Assembly: GCA_963932465.1 (NCBI GenBank)
Contig: OZ010800.1
Span: forward strand, 31,746,852 to 31,810,851
Direction of reading: 5' to 3'
DNA from: Maratus speciosus
Taxonomy: Eukaryota; Arthropoda; Arachnida; Araneae; Salticidae
Length of the DNA stretch: 64,000 nt
The notes beneath the pieces are model-generated. The model was not told where the DNA came from, made no database searches, and saw only the letters and a list, made by a program, of their open reading frames with translations. Positions 1 through 11,352 of the stretch are shown piece by piece. Made by a program: the position numbers and the translations under genes. Numbering within the stretch: the stretch's first letter is position 1; every line of letters begins with the position of its first letter.

Positions 1-1412
1 GAAAAGTACTGGAAACATAGCATGAAAACAACATGCTAAGCAACCGATTATATCATATGAACTGGTAATAGCAGTCCAAAATGTGAAGTATTAATTATAT
101 ACTGCTGGCGTGTACAATGTAAACTTCTACCACTTTTTTTATGTTATCACGTTTACAACAAAAGTGAGTACGTCTGTTAAAAGTTTCACTATAATATACT
201 TCAGTTTTCTCAAAGTTATTACCGCCAACCAAAGTTGTCTTAGGGAAAAGCACTCTGCATTCCGAATAAGGTGGGTGGTTTTCGACCTCATCTCTTGTGG
301 TAAGTTTTCATCCCCTTGATGAGATCACCTCTCTTAATTTGTCAATTGAATTTTCAAACACACTGTGTATTTTTGTAATTACATTACTTTTAAATAACAT
401 GTTAGTAAATACTTAAACACTTAATAAGTTAATGTATAACGAAAAAAAGTAATTAATTAAAATTTTTTAAACGTTAAACTAAAACACGTTTGTTACATAT
501 CTTGAGAAAAATTAAAAAAAAAATAATAATAACAAAAAAATAGAAAAAAAATCCGTTTTCCTCTTGAGAAAATAAATATTGAAAAGCAAAATTAAATGAA
601 TAAATGATTTTTCACTCCATCGAGAACTTTCTGTTGTTCCGCTTTGTAAATTCAAAGTAATTTTAGTACATAATTAATTAAAACCTCTTTCCCCGGTTTC
701 ATTCATGGAAGCATGAATAATTAATGTATGCAACATTTGAAAAGGAAAACATTTCGTTAAGAATTTTAATATTTAAAAGTTTAAAAAGAACAAAAATTGC
801 TTTATATCGCAAGTTTAATTTAGTCTGACAACTATTTATAAAATTAAAATTTTAGAAAACTTATCTTCGTTCAAAATAATGAAAAAAATTATTTTCAAAT
901 AGAGATAATTTCGTAAAGAAAGAGAAAAAATATACTAAATTATTTGTATATCAATTTTATTAACCTTTTAAGGGATGATATTTTATTTTGTTCGGAAAAC
1001 ATTATATTTCAGTCTATTTTTGTAATTATTCACTAGAAAAACAGTGAAAAAATTTATTTATGTTTTTGTTGGACATAATTTAACAATGTCTCTCCTGATT
1101 TATGTAAAATAAATTTCTCAGAAAATGATAAATTTAAAGTACCTACTTATTTAGAGTAATCGTAATCGTGCAATTATAATCAATTACAAAAATTGTGTAA
1201 TCCTATGGCAATCGTATTCATGGAATTTGTTTTCTAAATAATCTCAAATGAAGCATAGTCGAGTAATTTCATTTGGATAACAATCATAATATCCCAGTAA
1301 TCCTGTCATAGTGTAATGGAAACATAATCTGTCTAGATTATCATAATCTCCTTCTTTGAGAAAAATATACATCTTGCTTTCCTTCACGTCTCACAACATC
1401 CAATTCAAAATA
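1..1412. other. AT-rich stretch, no gene recognised
   Basis: Long A/T runs with stop codons in all frames. The short open frame at 110-319 has no recognisable motif and I do not call it a gene. No tRNA, repeat array or inverted repeat is obvious. Confidence 0.6.
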
Positions 1413-2101
1413 TACGAGGTGCTGTTTTTTAATAACCGGGCTGTTGCTGCCACACTCAAACAACAAGCATGGTGTAGTCAAACTTTCCTTGGCGCTATCA
1501 CGTGGAATCTGCCCAATCCCCTGCCTAATAATCAAGGTCACGTGTGGCTTAGTTTGGCAATAGCATTTACTCGGAGAGAACCGAGCACTTGCGACTCGTC
1601 GGAAAAACGATGCATAAGCTATGTTAAATAGTCTAAGTGAATGTTTGTCGCCTACTCATGTTTTTGAGTTATTTAAAAGTTTCAAATTAGGACGAGAAAC
1701 GATAAAGACGATGCGTGCCCTGGACGAACCTGCACATCAAATATGGACACAAAACGTTAAAAATATTGTGAATTGTTCCAGGAAAATTGTTGTTTGAGTA
1801 TTTGAACTTTTTTTGAGTAGACAGGAATCGACGAAGAAAGTGTTCGACAGATATAGCATAAAACATTCAACATGAAGAATATTGGATCCATTACTTGGAA
1901 AACGCTGTTTTGTCTGTAAAGGTGTTCTGGTCGAAGGACACTATTCCCGTGTCGGAACATCCACCGTACTCGCCTGATAAAACTCCCTGTGAGTTATTTA
2001 TTTTACATGCTAAATTGGAGCTGAATAGCGGAAGGTTTCAGACTATGGAATCGGTCAAAAGAAAAAGCGACAGTGACACTGTTCTGAATCGACACTGTTA
2101 A
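1413..2101 (+). pseudogene. Internally deleted mariner transposase remnant
   Basis: This is a relic of a mariner (IS630/Tc1/mariner superfamily) cut-and-paste transposase. The terminus-like TACGAGGTGC begins at about 1413. From 1660 a readable frame gives FELFKSFKLGRETI, the helix-turn-helix linker style of mariner N-termini. Near 1830-1880, GIDEESVRQI, a stop, then HKTFNMKNI matches the second DNA-binding helix region. The text then jumps directly to the C-terminal catalytic region (1895-2101), which contains SEHPPYSPDKTPCELF, the region of the third catalytic aspartate. The part that should carry the first two catalytic aspartates is absent, a loss I estimate at several hundred bases, and a TAG interrupts the N-terminal part. 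The 3' terminal repeat was not found. Non-functional. Confidence in the family is high, in the exact ends low. Confidence 0.8.
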
Positions 2102-3239
2102 GACACAACCAACTAGTGGTGACGTCAACAACTAATAAACACTCTGTTTACTTGGTAATCCTTTCCCTCGCAGACCTCATGAACCTCGAGATAATATAAT
2201 CTAAATGCACCATTAAGCGATTTGTGTCTCTGCACCACGGTAAAATCGCCCTTCAAACTGTGTTGGGGATATTAGCACGTTCACCGAACTTTTAAACCTG
2301 CCAGTATAAAAGGATATTTTAGGTGTATAGTACAATTTTGAAGTTTACTTTCATAAGCAATTAAAAAATGAAACTATCCTGGTTTTTTATATAAACTAAA
2401 TTAATTATTCATGAAAAAATAAAACCCAAAATAGCGTTTTCCATTCAAAAACGAGAAAAAAAACTGTCTCTAAGAAGCTTTCTAATTTTTAAAACACTGA
2501 AGCACATTACTAATTAAATGACCAAAAGCCATTTTCAAGACTTGATAATAAAAAATATGAGATATCTGAAATGGAATAAATGTCGGTAAACATTTACTTA
2601 TTAAATCATTTAAAAAGAGTGGAAGAAGTTTTCTAGGAAAACCCCAATTTAGAATAAAACAAATATAAAATGTAGAAAAATGGCTGTATGAAAGAATGAT
2701 ATAAATAATTTAATTATATAGATATATGAATGTATGAAGAAAGAGAATAAGCTGGCATTTAAAATGATAAAATTTTAAGTAAGTTTATTTAACGATGGTT
2801 TTAAAAAGATGAGTCAAGTACTAATGTGCAAATAAATTTCACTACTACAATAAGATTAATTTTGGAAAAAAATGTTGATTTATAATTTTGATTAATTTGA
2901 AGAAAGATACATTTAATGTAATTAATTTCTTAAATTTAATTACGTAATGAATTCTTGCACACACACAAAAGACATAAAGATGTTTAATTTATTTTATCTT
3001 GATTTCAATTAATTTCAATTGTGATAATTAATTGAAAGAGTTTTTTAAATATTATTTTAAACAAATTTCTATTGAATACATTTATCTATGTCAAAACTTA
3101 TAGAATCTAAAATTTACCTTCTAATTGCGATGAAATAAATAAACATTAAGTAATCTGACATTTGAGATTATTGATGCGATATTAAAAGAAAAACTAATTG
3201 TACGCGAAATAAAATCCTTTATTTTATTATTTTTAAAGG
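2102..3239. other. AT-rich stretch, nothing recognised
   Basis: No coding frame of note and no clear repeat. The first ~200 bases may be the 3' non-coding end of the mariner relic, but no matching terminal repeat was seen. Confidence 0.5.
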
Positions 3240-3447
3240 TTAAACCCTTAACCTACCATGACGGGCATAGCCCGCGTACGATGATCGAGCCAAATGTAAA
3301 TTCTTCTTACCACTAAAATTTCACAGTAAATATAGTTTAATTTAATCGTCGAAATTCCATGATTAAACAAGGCGAAAATCTCTATTACATTTAATGGTAG
3401 CTATGGATTTGCCAAACCGTGGAGCTGTTAAAAGGTTAAGGGGTTAA
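3240..3447. mobile_element. TTAA-flanked MITE, piggyBac-like ends
   Basis: TTAA occurs at both edges (3240-3243 and 3444-3447). Just inside are ACCCTTAACC on the left and, read from the other end, CCCCTTAACC on the right. That is a short terminal inverted repeat beginning CCYTTAACC, the style of piggyBac-superfamily elements. The ~200-bp interior has no coding capacity. Confidence 0.55.
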
Positions 3448-3660
3448 AAATACACATAAAGATGCTTAGCTTTGCTTGAAATTCTTAGCTATGCTTGAAA
3501 AATATTTTAAAAGGTGTTTGTATAAAAAGTGCTTGCGTTTGACATTGATTACTTCTGAGATACCGTATATATGCTATCTAAACTAATAAATAATAACATC
3601 TATTTGAATCTTTAAAGCGTCTTGGCTATCTTTTGGCATTTCAATAGTACATGATAGTTA

Positions 3661-3885
3661 AGTACGCATCAGCCAAATTTTACGCTGTTTTGTTAAAACT
3701 AAAGTTTAATCTAAAATTCTTCTTTAATATTTCCTGCTAATAGAAAATTCAAACGCCTAAGACAGGATAGTTCCCAACAGACGAAATATTACGCAGTTTT
3801 TTTAAAGCTAAACCTTAATAAAAGATTCTGCCGTAATCTTTTCTGCTAATAGAAATGTCATGCATCTAAAACAAGTTAGTTCTTT
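3661..3885. repeat. Two-unit degenerate tandem repeat, ~113 bp
   Basis: The segments starting near 3661 and 3774 share the order (ca)gcc/acgaaat-ttacgc-gtttt-taaa-ctaaa-cttaat, then ttctgctaatagaaa and cctaagacaggatag / tctaaaacaagttag. They are diverged copies of one ~113-bp unit. Confidence 0.55.
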
Positions 3886-5562
3886 TTCCGCATCACATAG
3901 TCTGCAGAATAAATATTTGTAGGATCAGGTACCTTTGAATTAGTCAAAATATTGCCCGATAAGTCCCCATATGTAAATTTCGTAATAATGTTTTAACCCC
4001 CAAAGACACTTCCCCGCACGTTTGAAAAACAGTAATGACGACAAGGATGTAAAATTTCCCCTGTAGATTTCACTATTTAAGTAGAAATGACAAAACGAAG
4101 GCACAAAAACGTTTTTCGATGTAAAATTTCATTAGGATTTGAATGGTGATACATACGAGTATACATATTGGATTAACAAATAGCGAAACAAAATTAACCA
4201 AAATACAGGGTGGTTATATTTAAAATTCCAATTTGAAGTGATCATAAAAAGAAAACTACTGGATCAAATGATTAAAAAATTAGTAATAGTTTAAAGGAGG
4301 TCATAGGAATTTATTTTCCACAAAAAAAGTTCAAATACTCACCACCATGGGATAAATATGGCGCTGTAGGCAATATCGTTAAATGAAATAAGGGTAGGAA
4401 TCTAACTCAACATTTTGTTACATGGGTTAAACATTTTTTGTACACTTACGAAACATTGAACTAAATAAAATTACCATTTAAAGGCGAGGAAAATCGAGTG
4501 TACCATCAGTGTAATAAAATACGTTTGTAGTCTTAAAAGTTTAACCCTTTATCTACTGATGTACTTATAAGTACCATTAAAATAAATTATTATAAAATTC
4601 ATTTAATACATCGATTAGTAGCAATACTGTTTAGAATTAGTTATAAATACATCACTTTATCTTGTTCCAAAAGCACTATTGGTTACACAAAAAGAAAATA
4701 TTTTTAAAAGGATAATTTCCTTTGCCTTTGCTTCTTTTCAGTTTTCTAGCGCTGAGGGGGAGGGGGTGGAATTTTTCAATTTGGATTCATTTGTATATTT
4801 CTATTGTAAGAACATTATATTTGTACATTTTCTAATTCTACAAAATACTAAAAAAAAAATATTTAAAATAAAAGATTTGAGTAGGGTTATAAATATTGCA
4901 CAAAATCCCTATAAATTAAAATTTAATTAATCCTTCTAAATCTGTCAATACTTCTAAAATCCACTTAAAATTTATTAAATGAGTATGTAAGTCTTCTAAT
5001 TTTGTTTAAAAAATTCGAGAAAAATGCTTTAGAAGATAAAACTTTCATGAATTCTTAATTCAGTAGATTATGGATTAAACCACAAATTAGCGATCACAAA
5101 ATTTGAGAACGTAAACCAGTGCGGTAGAAATAGATTAAAAGAACAAACAAATTCTTCAAAATTAGTTTTAACCACCAAAAACTGATTTAAACAAATTGCG
5201 ATACAGATTTCAAACAAATTGCATTTGTAAGTACATTTTTTTCCCTATTCAAGGATGTAAAAATTGAAAATTTGCGATGTTTAGAAGTTAAAAAAAGTGA
5301 GATATAATAGTCTGCTGTTGCCAACGTCAAAACGACATGAGCGTTACAGACAGACACGTTTGTTTTGTGGTTATATTATCTTTTTCTACTTGCATCTTTA
5401 GAGAGTAGGTTTTTTTTTTTTATCATTCTGTAAATTTAAATTTTTAATCACAGATTTAAAAGGAAATTCTCCTTGAAAAATTTCTTACACGTTTAGATTT
5501 AAACGGAACTATCATATATCTTTTTTACACTTTCTAAAAAATAAAAAAATAAAAATACTCCA
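3886..5562. other. AT-rich stretch with possible repeat ends
   Basis: No gene. At 4208 a CAGGGTGGTTATATTTAAAA-type start resembles the end of an interspersed repeat, but I could not find its partner. At 4541 TTAACCCTTTATCTAC resembles a piggyBac-type terminus without a visible mate. The open frame at 4679-4930 is low-complexity and not convincing. Confidence 0.4.
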
Positions 5563-5799
5563 TTAACACATTCACCCCAGGGCGGTTTGTCACACTTGAC
5601 TGTCTCAGAATTGTCAAGTCTCCGGCTTTTTGCACACCACTGTTATTTTAGAGAAAATGTTGTTCCTTTAAATCGACAAATCGTTCTAATTAAATAAAAT
5701 GACATTTTCTGTATTAAAATACTGGTGTCCTAAAAGCCGGAGACTTGGCAGCTCTGAGACAGTCGAGTGTGACCCACCGCGCCGGCGTGAACGTGTTAA
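5563..5799. mobile_element. Palindromic TTAA MITE with ~73-bp inverted repeats
   Basis: TTAA at 5563-5566 and 5796-5799 bounds a 237-bp element. Its two ends are inverted copies over roughly 70 bp: both arms read CAC(A/G)TTCAC, then TCACACT(T/C)GACTGTCTCAGA, then AAGTCTCCGGCTTTT. The centre is AT-rich. It has no coding capacity. TTAA targets suggest mobilisation by a piggyBac-like transposase. Confidence 0.8.
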
Positions 5800-6010
5800 T
5801 CAAGCGGACTTTACCATCATTTTTTTAAACTAGCGATCTGTTCAGCTATTATAGTTTCTGTAAACATTATCTGATCTTTGACGCATCATTATATTCACAA
5901 CTCAACAAAAAAAAAAAAAACCTCCGTGTTTTTACGTGATGTCTTTTTAATACAAAAGTTAACATATAACCAAACATAATAAATAAAAATATGTTCTCCA
6001 AAGATAAAGC

Positions 6011-6043
<33 letters not shown>
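6011..6043. repeat. (TTA)n microsatellite
   Basis: About eleven uninterrupted TTA/ATT triplets. Confidence 0.95.
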
Positions 6044-6044
<1 letters not shown>

Positions 6045-6949
6045 CTAACATATAAAACGTAATTGTTCGATTTATGCTTTATTTTTTTTATTAATAAAAA
6101 AATCTGTCTGTACATTCTATTTTCTTGAAACTATCTGCAAGCTTAACATACATCTTTTATGTAATATTTCATTTACTATAACTAAAAATTTTTAGACACA
6201 AATTTAGTCTAATCTCAGTGACCAAAAAAGGTTGCTCTATATTTTTAATTAAATTTTAATTTGCAACAACATTTGTTAAAAATACAGCTTTAACCTAAAA
6301 AACATGTTTGGTTCAGGTAGAAATCATATACAATAAAATTTATTGTATACTTAACTGTCGTCTTTTGCATATGCTCTTTCTAAAAGATACACCATGAAAG
6401 CAATGCTTTGAATATAGAAATTACATAAACTCGTCTACACTAGCATACATTTATCTTCTAAATTGTCTCAAACAGTCGTCTGACAAACGAATTGTTTCGA
6501 GTTTGACAAAAGCAAAATTAGGCCTTTTTCAATCATTCATTATATTTTTTTTTAACCAGAAAGATTTATAAGATTCTCCCAGTGACAAATCTTCTTACAC
6601 ATTGAAGTTTAAAACATATTTGTTCATATTTTTTTCTCTTTCTGAAAACTAGGAAAGAAAATTACTTTGCGACATTATTGAGCCTTGGCATTTTTCAGTG
6701 TTTGATACACTGGTGTCCAAAACTATCGCATATCTTAACAAATCATTGTTTGCAGAAAATGTTTTGTTATGAAATGTTGAAAATGTATACACATGATAAG
6801 GAAACTATGTAGAAACTATGTGGAATTATGATGAGAGCAAAGAAATCTGCCGTTTCAGAGGATTAAACGTCAAAAACGTGAATTGAAAAATAGTTGGATT
6901 GTGAGACTGGATGACTCGTTTAATTTGTTGTTGTTCCTAATGATGATTT

Positions 6950-7326
6950 CAATCATTTTGATGAATTTACTCTTGGTCATGTTATCGTATGGTAGAGTTA
7001 ATCCGGTGTCAGGCCGATGTTGCCGAAGCTGTTGGTAAAGTCCAATATACGACTTCGAGACGGTTGGAAAGCTACATTTCAATGGGAAATGCTAGTTGAA
7101 GAGATGTAGAAAGTTGTCCGCATATAACAATACCATCAGATGACCGATTTGGGGGCAATAACGGCCGCAATTGAACAATGCTAACAAGAGCAATAGAAGC
7201 AGAATTAATTGCCGCTGGTAGGCCGCTAGTTTCAGGATAAACAGTCTACTTAGTCAACATGGTATTTATACCAGACGTCCGAGAAAATGCGTCCCACTTA
7301 CCTCTCGTCACATGCGTGATTAGTAT
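6950..7326 (+). pseudogene. Tc1-like transposase N-terminal fragment, decayed
   Basis: Plus-strand reading in shifting frames gives DEFTLGHVI, then ADVAEAVG, RRLESYISMGNAS, and finally RPRKCVPLTSRHMR. This parallels, block for block, the minus-strand copy at 8177 and continues up to the conserved PLTxRH stretch that precedes the catalytic domain in Tc1 transposases. It has several frameshifts and an in-frame stop after GNAS. It ends where the inverted copy begins. Confidence 0.7.
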
Positions 7327-7340
7327 CAATAGTGCAGAGG

Positions 7341-7579
7341 GTTGGGTTGGGTTGATTTTTGACGGCCAATTATCTACACGAGGGATATAGGCCCGGGGGA
7401 GTGCCCTCCGTGGGGGTCTTTCTAAGGGAACCTAATCCGTATTAACGCATGGAAGATCCACGGCTCGAAGAAAACCACGAAAACTCCGAACGATTAGGCC
7501 GATGGGTGCGATTGGGATCGAACCCAGCACCTCCCGTCTACCAGCTTCGAGAGCAGAACCTCTCGGCCACTGGTGGGGC
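7341..7579 (-). mobile_element. tRNA-derived SINE (minus strand) with target duplication
   Basis: Read on the minus strand it starts GGCCCCACCAGTGG. It contains an A-box-like TGGCCGAGAGG and a B-box GGGTTCGATCCC, the internal RNA polymerase III promoter of a Leu/Ser-type tRNA. A ~150-bp non-tRNA body follows, ending in CAACCCAACCCAACCC. A 14-bp direct repeat, CAATAGTGCAGAGG, lies at 7327-7340 and again at 7580-7593, showing LINE-mediated insertion into the Tc1 dimer. A second copy of this SINE is at 30478. Confidence 0.9.
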
Positions 7580-7593
7580 CAATAGTGCAGAGG

Positions 7594-8177
7594 AGTACAT
7601 CTATTTATCATAATGCTGCTCGTATCTTCTATATCCCCTGTGTTGGTGCAATTCAGATATAAATGTTGATTTATATCTAAGCCAGGCTCTCTCTATATGA
7701 CAACACGTCGACTCTCATTCTGTAAACTAAACCTGGAATCAGAGAGGACATTACATTGGTTCACTGGTTTGCGGTCCATACTATGAGCTCTCTCAACCCC
7801 TGATACCACCCATGCCTCTGACGAGAAGTAAGTGGGATAGTTATTGTCGGACGTCTGTCATCGAGATCATGTTTACTAAGTCACCTGCATACAATTTGAT
7901 GCGAAAATAGAGTCCCACCAGTGGTATTTAACTCTACGCCTATCGCTGGCATGGTTCGTTTACGCCCGCTCGTTAATGCCAGAAATTGGCAAAAGGATGG
8001 AGTTGTTAATCGCGGACGACCTTGTACAGGACGTCTACTAGCATTTTGCTTTGAAATGTAGCGTTGACACAGTCTCGGAACCGTAGATTTGTTGATACCA
8101 ATCGCTCCGGCAACATCTGCCTGAAACCGGCCAGACTCCATCATACTTATAAATCGGCCGCGCGTAAATCTATCCAT
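7594..8177 (-). pseudogene. Tc1-like transposase remnant
   Basis: An open frame of 98 codons starts MDRFTRGRFISMMESG. The N-terminal helix-turn-helix (residues ~5-50, including STVPRLCQRY) is followed by a GRP-type linker (GRPRLTT), the usual DNA-binding layout of Tc1 transposases. Past the stop, other frames continue with RRPTITIPLTSRQRH, then SDSRFSLQNESRRVVI, which corresponds to the SDESRF motif of the first catalytic aspartate, then an REPG-like block. The protein is lost beyond about 7600, and the second and third catalytic residues are not recoverable. Frameshifts and stops make it dead. Confidence 0.8.
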
Positions 8178-8462
8178 TTAGTACGTAATTAACTTATCAT
8201 CAATAAAAATAATCAAATCACCACTAGATGCAACAACAAATTAAAAGTGTTATCCTATCTTACAATGTAACTACTTTGCTATTTATGCTTTTGCTATCCA
8301 ATTCACTGAAATGGCTGATGTGATTGGTTTTAAAAAAATCATAATTATCCTAGTTTGCATACCATTTTCCTAATATGTGTGTGAATGTTCAACATAGTTA
8401 ACAAAAACTGTGTCAAAACGAACGATTTATTGAAATATGCAATACTTTTGGAAATCAATGTA

Positions 8463-9069
8463 TTTTTGAAAGCTCAGCATTATAACCTTTCTGAAATTAT
8501 TGTCTCATGATAACTAACCATTTGACATATAAAATAATTCTTATGTTAAAATAATCAAAATTCCTTATTTTAAAATAATATTTTAGATTTTTTTATACCG
8601 CTATGATTTTAAAGATTTTCTCTTTACGAGTGACAAATATTGTTATATTTTAAGAAAAAAAATATAAACTGAATTATTAAAAGTCAGGGTTGCTCACTGT
8701 TTTTAACAGCCAAACATACAATAACAAACAAACTTTCGCAATTTAAGATAAAATGACCGCGATAAGTTAAAGAAAATTAATTATTCAATTATATTGTGGA
8801 TTATAATTATTAAAGACTCCTTATTACACAAAATTGTTAAATTTTGCCATAAAAATGTGTTATATTAATAAGTATAGAAATTTGTTTGTTTATTTATGAG
8901 TGTGTGTGGGCTTCTGTGTGTATGTATTTACAAATGTATATGTATGTTTATATGTATGAACGTAAATACGGAGGTAATGTAAAAAAGTACTGATCAAGAA
9001 ATTCAATACATATAGATATTTTTATTTATGTATTAATATTAACTACCCGTAAGTAAAATCTGCTATAAA
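8463..9069. other. AT-rich stretch, nothing recognised
   Basis: No gene-like frame. A short TATG-rich patch near 8900-8965 is low-complexity. Confidence 0.5.
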
Positions 9070-9074
9070 AATAG

Positions 9075-9620
9075 TTTTTTTTTAATCTAGTTTTTTTTCG
9101 CTTAAATAAAGAAACAGAGAAAATTAATAATAATACTAATGTCTTCATGGACACGAATTTTTATTTATTTTATGTTTTCATTAAAATGAAAGATGGCGGA
9201 ATGCATTAAATTTTTCTTTATTTTGATATTTTAATATATAGCTGTATAAAAGATGCAATCTATACAGCTTGACAAAAAAAATGTTAAGGTTTGTTTACTT
9301 ATTAAAAAAGAAACTTTTCGCGGAAATTTCTTCAGAAAAAATTCAATAATAGAATTTCAAAAGAATCTCTGTAAATAGTAATGCTGATTATAAGAGAGAT
9401 TAATACGTATTTTTGAAAATCGTAAAAGTATTAGTCTCACATTTTTTTTATTCGATTCATTTCAGATTTTTAGATAGGCTTTTGTTTTGGTAAGAAAATA
9501 TTTTGGCACCTCGGGTGATATATCCCTTTTATCTTAGTCAGTTTAAAGACAAGATTTTTCCATAAATTATTAATGTAATATAGCACATTATGGAATTCTT
9601 TTGAGATATAGAATACAATT
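9075..9620 (+). repeat. Dispersed repeat copy 1 (partner at 12130-12640)
   Basis: Collinear with 12130-12640: shared blocks include CTAGTTTTTT, AATTTTTATTT, AAATGAAAGATG, CTGTAAATAGTAAT, GATTATAAG(A/G)GAGATTAATAC and GATTTTTCCATAA. The copies are diverged, with small indels, and lie in the same orientation ~3.05 kb apart. They bracket the Tc1 nest at 9702-11352. Confidence 0.7.
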
Positions 9621-9902
9621 AAAAGACGTAAGTACGTTTTCCAAAGCTAAAAATGAGATATTATTTAATTCTGTTTAGAACAATTATTTTTAAAAGTTAT
9701 ATACAGTATTCCACAAAAGTGATGGTATAGGACGTATTTTTTGGAAAATATGCAAAATTAACCATGATGAGTGCAAATGTAATTGAAATAACAAAGCAGA
9801 ATTACTTAATAAGAGTTTTTGCTATATTATACGAGAAAATTTCAAAAATAATTTCCTTTAGAAAGTTTCGAAATAAAAATACATAAAATATAATCTCAAA
9901 AT

Positions 9903-11150
9903 GCATCCACAAAAGTCAAGGTATACATGGAAATTTTTAAAAATTATTAAAGAAAAACCTTTGCTAATATTTAGATGCATATCCTTACATTTTTAGGATT
10001 CCTTTAAGTCTGTTTATGATTGATTTTATCGGATTTTCTGTAATATTTTTCTTAATTTCATTCCATTCTAAAAGTAACACTTTTTTCAACTATTTTTTTA
10101 TTATATCATAACTGTTTACTTGTTGCTGTAAGATACTCTATAAATGTTTAATGGGATTTAAGTCTGGAATTTGTGAATGGGTGGCAAGTGCGAGGGAGGC
10201 ATTGTAGAGCAGCCATGATCGAACAATATGAGCAATGTGCTTGGGATCATTATCTTATTGGATGTAAAGTTCTGCGAGACACTTAACTTTTATGCACTGT
10301 CCTTCAAATTTTATTTAAAATATTTAACTATTCAAGTCTGTCCATTATAGTTTCAGTGGAATCTAAATTACATACTCCTGAAACTGACATTCAGCCCCAA
10401 GTCATTACAACCCCTCAACATGCTTTGCAGTTTTTTTCGCATATCTGGGATTCAGTGCATCAGCATCATCCTTTTTTCTCCAAAGTCTAATTCATCCATT
10501 TATGCTTAAAATATTAAACATAGACTCATTTGAAAAAATTATAAGTTTCAGAAATGCATATAAAGATTTTCTCTGCAAATCTATAGTTCTGCAAACTATA
10601 CTCTCTTCTTTCTATTCATCGGAGAGATGTACGGTTTCCTTGTTGCAGATCTTGATCTAAACACAACCTTATTAATAATCCTGTTGTAGTTTCTGTATGT
10701 ATTATATAATTTCCATACTTTTGCAATTATTCTGTTATTTTTTAGCACTCTTTGGGGTATTTTCTGAAATGTAGAGTACTATTATTCTAACATCTCTCAC
10801 TGTTAATTATTTAAGAAGACCGTATCAAGCTTTATTTACAATTTTTTTGTACCTATTAATCAACTTTTTTTTTATGATGGAATGGCTTCGAGAAATTATT
10901 TCAGCTATCTTACCATAAGATTTATACTTTTTTACCATGAAGATAAACAATTATTTTTTTTTTCATTTACTGTAACTTATTTTTGCGTAATTTTTTAAAA
11001 TTTATATAGGATATCTTCTGCTGAGATAACAACAAATGTATTTACGTGTTCTCTGGATTCTGTGGTAGTATGATTATGATCAGTAAAATATCCAAATGAG
11101 TGAAAATTATTAAAATTTTGCAAATGTACCATGACTTTTGTGGAAGTATA
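9903..11150. mobile_element. Inner Tc1-like transposon nested in the outer one
   Basis: Inner ends read ATCCACAAAAGTCAAGGTATA (left) and, reversed, TTCCACAAAAGTCATGGTACA (right). The motif is close to, but distinct from, the outer ends. The body contains a full-length but decayed minus-strand Tc1 transposase. Confidence 0.7.
10000..10955 (-). pseudogene. Full-length Tc1-like transposase pseudogene
   Basis: This encodes the DDE transposase that would cut and join this element. Reading the minus strand with frame changes: SYGKIAEII and a KKLINRYKK-like block form the helix-turn-helix. PKSAKK follows, then RKPYIS.MNRK, then FSNESMFNI at the position of the first catalytic aspartate. Next come LWRKKDDADALNPRYAKK and KHVEGL, then a TWG.MS block. 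YIQ.DNDPKHIAHIV covers the second aspartate (DND). IPDLNPIKHL is the C-terminal catalytic block. The first aspartate is replaced by Asn and the final Glu (normally NPIE) by Lys. In-frame stops occur at several points. All domains remain in order, so this is a decayed complete copy. Confidence 0.85.
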
Positions 11151-11352
11151 TTTGAACTATAATAAGCTTATAATATTTTTTCCCGTGTGTTCAAGAAACA
11201 TTTCTATTGACATTTTATTGTATAACGTAACAGAGGCAGCTAATTAATTATTTCAATTTATTAACTAATTTTATTTCGATTTACCACGGTGAAATTTGCA
11301 TATTTTTGAAGAACTACTCTCTGTACCATCACTTTTGCGGGACACTGTATTT

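Larger units (their letters stand above)
6706..8462. mobile_element. Palindromic Tc1-like element with long inverted ends
   Basis: The left end reads TACACTGGTGTCCAAAACTA and the right end, reversed, TACATTGATTTCCAAAAGTA. Similarity between the arms continues for ~100 bp (shared ATCGCATATCTTAACAAATC-like and TTGTTA-type blocks). The interior holds two head-to-head copies of the same Tc1-like transposase N-terminal region: a decayed plus-strand copy at about 6950-7326 and a better minus-strand copy at about 7594-8177. The element is therefore an inverted dimer rather than a simple Tc1. A SINE sits at the junction of the two copies. Confidence 0.75.
9702..11352. mobile_element. Tc1/mariner-type element, outer, long inverted ends
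   Basis: The left end is ATACAGTATTCCACAAAAGT and the right end, reversed, ATACAGTGTCCCGCAAAAGT. Both continue GATGGTA, with weaker similarity for another ~100-200 bp (shared AAATATGCAAA). TA borders fit the Tc1/mariner target. A second, related inverted-repeat pair lies inside at about 9903 and 11150, so this outer element hosts an inner one. Confidence 0.7.

Noticed and set aside
6870..7082. Minus-strand frame of 70 codons
   Set aside because: It is antisense to the decayed plus-strand Tc1 transposase fragment.
7510..7579. A possible functional tRNA-Leu/Ser gene
   Set aside because: A- and B-boxes are present but the acceptor stem cannot pair, and the segment continues into the SINE body with a target duplication.
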